DNA from: an uncultured Dyadobacter sp.
GTDB taxonomy: Bacteria > Bacteroidota > Bacteroidia > Cytophagales > Spirosomataceae
Direction: 5' to 3'
Assembly (NCBI RefSeq): GCF_946482605.1
Contig: NZ_CAMLSE010000020.1
Span: forward strand, 62,001 to 126,000
Length of the DNA: 64,000 nucleotides
Shown here: in pieces, positions 35,458 through 42,231 of the stretch
Position numbering within the stretch: position 1 is the stretch's first letter
How the letters are laid out: every line of letters begins with the position of its first letter
The notes under the pieces: model-generated
Databases searched by the model: none
What the model was told of the DNA's origin: nothing
The model's input: the letters and a program-made list of their open reading frames with translations, nothing else
Made by a program: the position numbers and the translations under genes

Positions 35458-36003
35458 ATGAACAAAAAACTCTTGCCTCTGCTATTCATATTCGCCGCAT
35501 TGTTCCAAAGTTGCGAGGGACCGAAAGGTGATCCCGGACCGGAAGGAGGTGCTATCGATGTAACAGGCACTACTTTCGACCTGGTAGATGCCGATTTCAC
35601 GGCCGCCAACGAATTCCAGGTGAGCCTTTCTTTCGCTGCGGCCAAACTGACTGTGCTGGAATCCGATGCGGTGCTCGTCTATATCCACTGGAACGATGTC
35701 GACTCGGGTGGTCAGAAGTTGAAAGCTTACCGCCCGCTGCCTCAGACTGCTTTCCTGGAAACTGGGATCCTAACCTACAATTTCGATAGAACCAAGAACG
35801 ACTTTTCGATCTTCCTGGACGGCACTGTCAAATTGAATACGCTGGCCAGCGACTGGACCCAAAACCAGGAATTCCGTGTGATAATCATTCCCGCTGATTT
35901 CGCTGCCCGTACCAATGGGGCGCTGGACTACAATGACTACAATGCAGTAGCAAAAGCGCTGAATATCGACGACTCCAAAGTCCGCAAAGTTTCGTTGCAG
36001 TAA
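35458..36003 (+). CDS. Collagen-like small lipoprotein
   Basis: A 181-residue lipoprotein with lipobox LFQSC (Cys19) followed at once by GPKGDPGPEGG, three to four collagen-type Gly-X-Y triplets, and then a beta-rich domain of unknown family (about 35-181). The short collagen-like stretch right after the lipid anchor is a spacer seen in some Cytophagales lipoproteins. It ends at a strong terminator. No enzymatic motif is visible; a cell-surface or periplasmic role is inferred from the lipoprotein signal only. Confidence 0.8.
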   Translation: MNKKLLPLLFIFAALFQSCEGPKGDPGPEGGAIDVTGTTFDLVDADFTAANEFQVSLSFAAAKLTVLESDAVLVYIHWNDVDSGGQKLKAYRPLPQTAFLETGILTYNFDRTKNDFSIFLDGTVKLNTLASDWTQNQEFRVIIIPADFAARTNGALDYNDYNAVAKALNIDDSKVRKVSLQ

Positions 36004-36046
36004 AATCGAAAATCTGCGGATAATTGGCATTCTCGTTTTTTTTTTA

Positions 36047-36080
36047 TAAAATCCGGTAAAAATTACCGGATTTTCTTTTT
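36047..36080 (+). terminator. Strong intrinsic terminator
   Basis: AAAATCCGGTAA is perfectly complementary to TTACCGGATTTT over 12 bases around a 3-base loop and is followed by CTTTTTT. It ends the collagen-like lipoprotein transcript. Confidence 0.85.
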
Positions 36081-36087
36081 TGAGTCT

Positions 36088-36708
36088 ATGAAAATTATCC
36101 TGAGCACACTACTTATCGTTTTGACAGCAGCGTCTGCAACACATGCACAAACTTTTACAGAAGAAACCAACCAGTACCGCAAAAAGTACAAGGAAGAGTT
36201 TCTGCACACCGACAATTCGCCGCTAAAAGAAGCGGATTTGCCGTATTTACAATTCTACGCACCGGACTCCACATTCCGGGTAGAAGCCCGATTTGAGAAG
36301 AGCAAGGGCAAATCGTTCGAAATGCCCACATACAGCGGCATCAATAAAACTTACGTCAAATACGGGGTGCTGAAATTCAAAGTGCATGGGAGAAGACAAA
36401 CGCTGACCGTGTACCGTAATCTGAGCCTGCAAGCGCTGGCCAAGTACAAGGATTACCTGTTCATCCCATTCAAGGATAAAACCAGTGGTACCGAAACCTA
36501 TGGCGGCGGCCGCTACCTCGACCTGAAAACGACCGATTTGAAAGATAAAACCGTCGTACTCGATTTCAACAAGGCCTATAACCCCTACTGTGCGTACAGT
36601 ACAGGCTATAACTGCCCGATTCCCCCGATCAATAACCACCTGGCCATCCCGGTCATTGCCGGTGAAAAAAACTTTGTAAAGCACCAGGAGCAGGCGCGGT
36701 TGAAATAA
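36088..36708 (+). CDS. DUF1684 family protein, secreted
   Basis: This 206-residue protein has a signal peptide (cleavage after about residue 20, THAQ) and the DUF1684 domain: FRKGK-like EARFEKSKGKSFEMPTYSG, LFIPFKDKTSGTETYGGGRYLD and FNKAYNPYCAYSTGYNCPIPP near the C-terminus. The family is of unknown function and widespread in Bacteroidota and Actinobacteria. It begins 8 bases after the terminator of the preceding gene, so its promoter must lie within that region or it depends on read-through. Confidence 0.88.
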   Translation: MKIILSTLLIVLTAASATHAQTFTEETNQYRKKYKEEFLHTDNSPLKEADLPYLQFYAPDSTFRVEARFEKSKGKSFEMPTYSGINKTYVKYGVLKFKVHGRRQTLTVYRNLSLQALAKYKDYLFIPFKDKTSGTETYGGGRYLDLKTTDLKDKTVVLDFNKAYNPYCAYSTGYNCPIPPINNHLAIPVIAGEKNFVKHQEQARLK

Positions 36709-36839
36709 GCGGTCCGAAGCTGGCCTGAAATAGCTCCTACTTTTCCTGTGCAGTCATTTTCAATGCGGCTGCTTTACCCGTTCCCTTGCATTAAACAGGG
36801 CGGAGACTCCCATTTTTGAAATCACGGAGGCTAGCACAT

Positions 36840-36872
36840 AAAAAAGCCTGGCTTCCGAGAGGAAACCAGGCT
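36840..36872 (-). terminator. Intrinsic terminator after the YcxB-like gene
   Basis: AGCCTGG pairs with CCAGGCT around a 14-base loop. On the minus strand the stem is followed by TTTTTT. It lies 18 bases after the stop of the minus-strand YcxB-like gene. Confidence 0.8.
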
Positions 36873-36890
36873 CTGATGGATCAGGAATTA

Positions 36891-37445
36891 TCAAGATCCC
36901 TTAATGACTTCTTTTTGCTTCAAAATCCGTTCAAAAACCTTGATATCGTGCTCGGAAGTAAAAATATTGAATGGCAGGTGTAAGAACTGTCCTTTGGAGA
37001 TCACCAGCACGTAGGCATCTTTGTCTTTATAGCCTCCTATGATCTGCTCCCATTTCATGACGCTGCCCTCTTTCTGGTTGAGCTTCATCAGAATCTGACG
37101 GTTGTCGATCTCGTAGGAGAATTTCTCAAACATCGGCTTGTACTGCGCCAGCTGCGTGATACCGGTAAACTGGATCAGCCAGAAAAGCACATATAGTATT
37201 ACGCCAACAAAGACCGTAATGTAAATCCAAAGGTTTGAATAAACCCCGGTGAGGTTCACGATCGCATTGATCAGGATAAGGACCAATGGAATAAGTCCCC
37301 ATTTCAGCTGCGTTTTCAGAAAATAACGCATGGCCAGCGAAATGTATTTTTTGGTAGGTAAGGCGTACTTTTTAGTACGAACCGCGGCCGGGTTCGTAGG
37401 AACTTGATAGACGGGCTGGTGTTTGTTTACCGAAACTTTGGCCAT
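36891..37445 (-). CDS. YcxB-like membrane protein
   Basis: This 184-residue protein has two central hydrophobic segments (about 48-70 and 75-97) and a C-terminal YcxB-like domain with IDNRQILMKLNQKEGSVMKWEQIIGGYKD and FLHLPFNIFTSEHDIKVFERIL. The family has PH-like topology and no known function. It is divergent from the BatA-domain gene and monocistronic, ending at a clear terminator. Confidence 0.8.
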   Translation of the reverse strand: MAKVSVNKHQPVYQVPTNPAAVRTKKYALPTKKYISLAMRYFLKTQLKWGLIPLVLILINAIVNLTGVYSNLWIYITVFVGVILYVLFWLIQFTGITQLAQYKPMFEKFSYEIDNRQILMKLNQKEGSVMKWEQIIGGYKDKDAYVLVISKGQFLHLPFNIFTSEHDIKVFERILKQKEVIKGS

Positions 37446-37590
37446 AACTCAATTTAAATTAACAATCCTTTCAGCTTGCGGACGTCTGATTTGGATAACG
37501 CCCCACAAAATAAAGTGCAAAGTTAGAAAAAAGCATCCGAGATATGAGAAAGCACCGGAAATAAAAAGCAGTTGTGAGAATTTGGTGTAA

Positions 37591-37620
37591 TTTGTCTTAA
37601 CTAACTGCGTTGAACATTTG
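37591..37620 (+). promoter_or_regulatory. Probable promoter of the BatA-domain gene
   Basis: TTTG at 37591-37594 is followed after 18 bases by AACATTTG, one base from TAnnTTTG. The predicted leader to the ATG at 37684 is about 57 bases. Confidence 0.4.
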
Positions 37621-37683
37621 AAAAATGGCAATTTGCCGCCATATTCGGTGGCGATCACCACAACACGATAATATCAGAGCTAC

Positions 37684-39741
37684 ATGAGTTTTCTCTTTCC
37701 GTCTTTCCTGTGGGGTTTGCTGGCTATCTCCGTACCCATTGCCGTCCACATTTTCAATTTCAGGCGGACCAAGAAGATCTACTTCACGAATGTAGCTTTT
37801 CTGAAAGCAGTGGAAACTCAGACACGGTCGGTGCGCCAGATCAAGCACTGGCTGGTCATGGCTGCACGTATCCTTGCGATCATCTGTCTTGCATTGGCAT
37901 TTGCCCAGCCCTTCATTCCCGCTGAAAACCGCCTGGCTATGGACCGCAGAGGGATTACCAGTATTTATCTGGACAATTCGTTAAGCATGGAAAGCGAGTT
38001 GAACAACAAGCGTTACCTTGATATCGCGACCGGCCGACTGGGCGATTTGCTTGGCTTGTTCAGAAATGCAGTATCATTACAACTGGTCACCAATGACTTT
38101 TCGCCCCAGGAACAGGGACTCTATCCTGCCGAAAAATTGCGCGACCGGCTCACCACAATCAATCTTTCAAACACCACCCGGACGCTGGAACAGGTTTACA
38201 AACGTCAGGAAAACTTAATGGCCAGGCATTCACACACCGGCAAAAACCAGCTTTTCTGGTTCTCTGATTTTCAGAAAAGCACATCAGGCAACCTTTCAGC
38301 AATCCGCACCGATACTACCAACCAGATTTTTCTGGTACCTGTCCAGGCCGCGGCCGAAAAAAACGTCTTTGTAGATTCGGCATGGCTCAATACGCCATTT
38401 ATCCGTGAATTACAGAACAATATCCTGTTTGTGAAAGTGAGCAATTCGGGAAACCAGGAGGCCCGTAATGTCGTATTGAAACTGAGTCTGGACGGCACGC
38501 AAGCTTCCACGGCGTCGGTGAATGTACCTGCCAGCGGCAGCGCTACCGCGAAATTCAACTTCAATCTGAAAGGCAAGGGTTACAAGAAAGGTCAGATCAC
38601 ATTCGACGACTTCCCGGTGACCTTCGATAACAACTATTACTTTGTACTGAACGCCTCTCCGCTGATACGGGTGCTTCATATTTACGGCCAGAAATCGGAG
38701 GGCAACTACATTGAGAACGTGTACGCCAATGACAGTCTATTTACCCTTCGGAGCTACAGCGCCCAGAACGTCGATCCGGGGCTGATCAAAGATTCGGACC
38801 TGGTTGTATTGGAGGGGGTCAATGCGCTCTCGGGTACATTGCCCCAGGATCTGCAGGCCTTCGTACGCGCCGGCGGAAGCCTGGCGATACTGCCACCACC
38901 GGTGCCTGCCGGGGATAGCTATGGCCGCTTCCTGAGCGCATTCGGCATCAATGGGCTCAATGTCGGTAAAAATGCTTCACTACCGCTTCCCCTGGCTGTG
39001 CCGGATCGCAATAACCCGTTTTTCAGCGACGTTTTCGAGGAGTCGGTCCGGCAGGAGATGAACCTGAACCTGCCAGCCGCGAACCCGGTTTGGAGCTGGG
39101 CTAACGCCGGACAGTCATTGCTGGCGCTTCGAAGCGGGCAGGTCTACCTCAACCAACTGATAACCGGCCTTGGAAAGGCCTATGTTTTTGCCGCTCCGCT
39201 CAACCAGGAATTCGGTAATATTGCCCAGCATGCGATTTTTGTGCCGGTCATGTATAAGATCGCCGCATCGAGCGTGCGGCAGCAGCGAACCTCTTTTACA
39301 TTTGATGAGAGCCCCATTAGCCTGCACATCGCCGATGCAAAGCCTAATTCGGTATATAAACTCAGAAAAAACAAAACCGAAATCATTCCTTTGCAACGGA
39401 TCACCGGAAACCAGCTTCTCCTCGAAATTCCGGAAGGCGATCAATTGGGTGAAGGATTGGCTGCGGGCTACTTCGAGCTCGTGCGGGACAATAAAACCGA
39501 GCAGATCATCGCCCTCAATCACAGCAATGCCGAATCACGATTGCAGTACTACTCTCCTGCCGAACTACGGGCGGCATTTTCGGGGCGGAAAAACGTGCAG
39601 GTTTTTGACAAGATCGACGACGATTCGTTCGCTACGGCCTTTCAGCAGCAAAATATGGGCACGCATCTGTGGAGATATTTCCTGTTTGCAGCGCTGTTTT
39701 TTCTACTCGCCGAAGTCGCCCTGATCCGGTTTGTCAGGTAG
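37684..39741 (+). CDS. BatA-domain membrane protein
   Basis: This 685-residue protein begins with the BatA module: MSFLFPSFLWGLLAISVPIAVHIFNFRRTKKIYFTN with the first membrane segment and the RQIKHWLVMAARILAIICLALAFAQPF second segment. A VWA-like region follows (SIYLDNSLSM) with an incomplete metal site, then a long extracytoplasmic beta-rich part and a final membrane segment (about 660-680). Family members are common in Bacteroidota and often sit near MoxR/Bat genes; here the neighbour downstream is purK, so its partners are not nearby. Function is not established. Confidence 0.88.
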   Translation: MSFLFPSFLWGLLAISVPIAVHIFNFRRTKKIYFTNVAFLKAVETQTRSVRQIKHWLVMAARILAIICLALAFAQPFIPAENRLAMDRRGITSIYLDNSLSMESELNNKRYLDIATGRLGDLLGLFRNAVSLQLVTNDFSPQEQGLYPAEKLRDRLTTINLSNTTRTLEQVYKRQENLMARHSHTGKNQLFWFSDFQKSTSGNLSAIRTDTTNQIFLVPVQAAAEKNVFVDSAWLNTPFIRELQNNILFVKVSNSGNQEARNVVLKLSLDGTQASTASVNVPASGSATAKFNFNLKGKGYKKGQITFDDFPVTFDNNYYFVLNASPLIRVLHIYGQKSEGNYIENVYANDSLFTLRSYSAQNVDPGLIKDSDLVVLEGVNALSGTLPQDLQAFVRAGGSLAILPPPVPAGDSYGRFLSAFGINGLNVGKNASLPLPLAVPDRNNPFFSDVFEESVRQEMNLNLPAANPVWSWANAGQSLLALRSGQVYLNQLITGLGKAYVFAAPLNQEFGNIAQHAIFVPVMYKIAASSVRQQRTSFTFDESPISLHIADAKPNSVYKLRKNKTEIIPLQRITGNQLLLEIPEGDQLGEGLAAGYFELVRDNKTEQIIALNHSNAESRLQYYSPAELRAAFSGRKNVQVFDKIDDDSFATAFQQQNMGTHLWRYFLFAALFFLLAEVALIRFVR

Positions 39742-39767
39742 CGGGCGCATATAAAACAAGGCATCAT

Positions 39768-39798
39768 TTTTATCTGACTCGTTTTTCTCCCAATTTTG
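39768..39798 (+). promoter_or_regulatory. Candidate promoter of purKE
   Basis: CAATTTTG (one change from TAnnTTTG) at 39791-39798 follows a TTTT element by 19 bases. The purK ATG is 22 bases downstream. Confidence 0.35.
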
Positions 39799-39819
39799 CG
39801 GGAAAATATAATCCTATCA

Positions 39820-40959
39820 ATGCTTTCATCCCGAATTGGAATTCTTGGCGGAGGACAACTGGGCCTGATGCTTTTGCAGGCGGCCGTAGACTGGAATCTG
39901 GACATCCATGTACTCGACCCGGACGCCGAGGCTCCGTGCAGACAAATTGCACCTCATTTTACACAAGGTTCTTTACAGGACTATGACACCGTTTATAATT
40001 TTGGCAAAAACCTGGATGTAATCACCATTGAAATCGAGAAGGTGAATGTGGAAGCGCTCGAAGCCCTGCAAAAGGAGGGAAAAAAGGTTTACCCCCAGCC
40101 ATCGGTGATCAGGCAAATCCAGGACAAGCGCATTCAGAAACAATTTTATTCCGACCGGCAACTTCCCACAGCCGAATTTATATTGACCGAAGACAGGGAG
40201 GATACCGCCCGTTACGCCGACTTCCTGCCCGCATTTCACAAGCTGGGCAAGGACGGCTACGATGGTCGCGGCGTCCAGCGCCTGGCTTCCGCAGCTGACC
40301 TGGATAAAGCCTTTGATAAACCAGGACTTTTGGAAAAAGCGGTTCCTTTTCAAAAGGAGCTCGCTGTAATCGTGGCAAGGAATGCAAAAGGCGAGGTAGA
40401 GACCTTTCCGACTGTGGAAATGGTTTTTCATCCTGAACATAATCTGGTGGAGTACCTTTTTGCGCCTGCACAGATAACGGAGACCGTCAACGAGAAGGCG
40501 CAGGCGATCGCCCGTCAAACAGCAGAGGCGTTTGAGATAGTAGGACTGCTGGCTGTGGAGCTTTTCCTGACACCGGACGGTGAGGTCCTGATCAATGAGG
40601 TAGCGCCCCGTCCGCACAACAGCGGCCATCACACGATCCGCGCTAATGCCACCTCGCAGTATGAGCAGCATTGGCGAGCTATCCTGAACCTGCCGCTGGG
40701 AAGCACACACGCATACGGACCATCGGCGATGGTCAACCTGCTGGGCGAGGACGGCTATGAAGGGCCGGCTGTGTACGAAGGAATGGAAAAGCTGCTTGCA
40801 ACCCCGCAGGTATTCCCGTTTCTCTACTGGAAGGCCATTACGAAGCCTTTCCGTAAGATGGGCCATATCACGATCATGGATTCGGATATCGATTCGCTGA
40901 AAGAAAAAGTGGATTTCGTTAAAAAGAACATCAAAGTAATCAGTAACAAAACCAAGTAA
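39820..40959 (+). CDS. purK: N5-carboxyaminoimidazole ribonucleotide synthase PurK
   Basis: PurK uses ATP and bicarbonate to carboxylate AIR to N5-CAIR in purine synthesis. ATG 39820 gives 379 residues beginning MLSSRIGILGGGQLG, the family's N-terminal motif. The ATP-grasp core shows KLGKDGYDGRGVQ, LLEKAVPFQKELAVIVARN and LFLTPDGEVLINEVAPRPHNSGH. It is followed within 9 bases by purE, which uses its product. Confidence 0.96.
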   Translation: MLSSRIGILGGGQLGLMLLQAAVDWNLDIHVLDPDAEAPCRQIAPHFTQGSLQDYDTVYNFGKNLDVITIEIEKVNVEALEALQKEGKKVYPQPSVIRQIQDKRIQKQFYSDRQLPTAEFILTEDREDTARYADFLPAFHKLGKDGYDGRGVQRLASAADLDKAFDKPGLLEKAVPFQKELAVIVARNAKGEVETFPTVEMVFHPEHNLVEYLFAPAQITETVNEKAQAIARQTAEAFEIVGLLAVELFLTPDGEVLINEVAPRPHNSGHHTIRANATSQYEQHWRAILNLPLGSTHAYGPSAMVNLLGEDGYEGPAVYEGMEKLLATPQVFPFLYWKAITKPFRKMGHITIMDSDIDSLKEKVDFVKKNIKVISNKTK

Positions 40960-40968
40960 TATAGACCA

Positions 40969-41460
40969 ATGGTTGGGATTATCATGGGCAGCCTTTCGGA
41001 CAGAAAGGTAATGCAACTTGCCGCGGACGCGCTAACGGAACTGGGCATCGCGTTTGAAATGGAGATCGTGTCGGCTCACCGCACGCCTGAGCGTATGCTC
41101 GAATACGGCGCCTCCGCCCGCAGCCGCGGGTTACAGGTGATTATAGCCGGGGCAGGCGGCGCGGCGCATTTACCCGGTATGGTTGCCTCACTGACCTCGC
41201 TGCCTGTTATCGGCGTGCCGGTGCTGTCGAGCAATTCCATCGATGGCTGGGATTCGGTACTATCTATTCTGCAAATGCCGGCGGGCGTTCCCGTGGCTAC
41301 GGTGGCATTGGACGGGGCCAGGAATGCCGGTATACTGGCTGCCCAGATCATCGGAGCGAGTGATCCGGAAGTAGGAAAAAGGCTCGATGCATTCAAAGAA
41401 AGCCTGAAAGAGAAAGTCGCAGTTATGAATGAGGAATTGAAAAATCAACTTGGAAACTAG
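40969..41460 (+). CDS. purE: N5-CAIR mutase PurE
   Basis: PurE moves the carboxyl group of N5-CAIR to C4 to give CAIR. The 163-residue sequence has GIIMGSLSDRKVM, SAHRTPERM with the catalytic histidine, and AGAGGAAHLPGM. It belongs to the class I (bacterial) enzyme that acts together with PurK, in agreement with the adjacent purK. Confidence 0.97.
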   Translation: MVGIIMGSLSDRKVMQLAADALTELGIAFEMEIVSAHRTPERMLEYGASARSRGLQVIIAGAGGAAHLPGMVASLTSLPVIGVPVLSSNSIDGWDSVLSILQMPAGVPVATVALDGARNAGILAAQIIGASDPEVGKRLDAFKESLKEKVAVMNEELKNQLGN

Positions 41461-41520
41461 GTTGTCTTTAGTATTTTCGTAGAAAATTAACTCCACTAAA
41501 AAATAGAATCCGACCCGGTT

Positions 41521-42138
41521 ATGGAAGACGAATTCCCAAAGAAAAGAAATGTCCGTCCCACTGAAAAGTCGAATTTGCCTATTGTAACGTTGCTGGTGTT
41601 GGTGCTGCTGGTATTAGCGATGCTTTACGTAGGCTATGAGTATATTTCCGATAGTTCTTCCAGCTCCGAAGAGCTCACTTCTGTAGTTGTAGATTCCACA
41701 GTGGAGGAAACCCCGACGGAGGCCATTACCGATCAACCTGCGCCAGTCGAAGCGTCCAAGCCCGAGCCAGCGAAAGAGACGCCAAAAGAAGCCAAGAAAG
41801 AAGAAAAACCGGCCATTTCAGCCGCATCCATCGGTGGCGAGGAAATTACGCATACCGTCCAGGGTGGCGAGACCTTTTCGAGCATTGCGTCCCGTTACAA
41901 TCTAAAAACGGAGACCTTAAAGGGCCTCAATTCCTCTGTAACGGATGTTAAAGCTGGGGTAACGAAGCTGAAAATACAGGTAAAAGCAGTTCATACAGTG
42001 GGTGCGGGCGATGTGCTCCGTGTGGTTGCCAGTAAATACGGCGTCAGCAAAGAGGCGTTGATGAAAGCCAACGGCAAGAGCCGCGATTTCTCCGAAAGGG
42101 GTGAAAAACTGGTTATTCCATTCCCTGACAGAAAGTAA
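41521..42138 (+). CDS. Membrane-anchored LysM protein
   Basis: This 205-residue protein has a short cytosolic N-terminus, one membrane segment (about 20-40, LPIVTLLVLVLLVLAMLYVGY), a Glu/Pro/Lys-rich linker (about 48-105), and two LysM repeats: ITHTVQGGETFSSIASRYN and VHTVGAGDVLRVVASKYG. LysM binds N-acetylglucosamine-containing glycans such as peptidoglycan. It likely reaches from the inner membrane to the cell wall. It follows purE by 60 bases and ends at a terminator; the purE link is probably positional. Confidence 0.87.
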   Translation: MEDEFPKKRNVRPTEKSNLPIVTLLVLVLLVLAMLYVGYEYISDSSSSSEELTSVVVDSTVEETPTEAITDQPAPVEASKPEPAKETPKEAKKEEKPAISAASIGGEEITHTVQGGETFSSIASRYNLKTETLKGLNSSVTDVKAGVTKLKIQVKAVHTVGAGDVLRVVASKYGVSKEALMKANGKSRDFSERGEKLVIPFPDRK

Positions 42139-42167
42139 TCTGTTACTAAAAAAGTATAGATACAAAG

Positions 42168-42200
42168 AATCCCGGGGCTGACCGTCCCGGGATTTTCTTT
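42168..42200. terminator. Intrinsic terminator between the LysM and barrel genes
   Basis: AATCCCGGG pairs over 9 bases with CCCGGGATT and is followed on the plus strand by TTCTTT. The two neighbouring genes converge here, and the structure can work in both directions. Confidence 0.75.
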
Positions 42201-42231
42201 GCACTGAGGAAGGGTTTAATATCCGAATAGC

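Noticed and set aside
39973..41016. 347-residue minus-strand open frame
   Set aside because: Antisense to purK and purE, both clear; codon pattern is a shadow.
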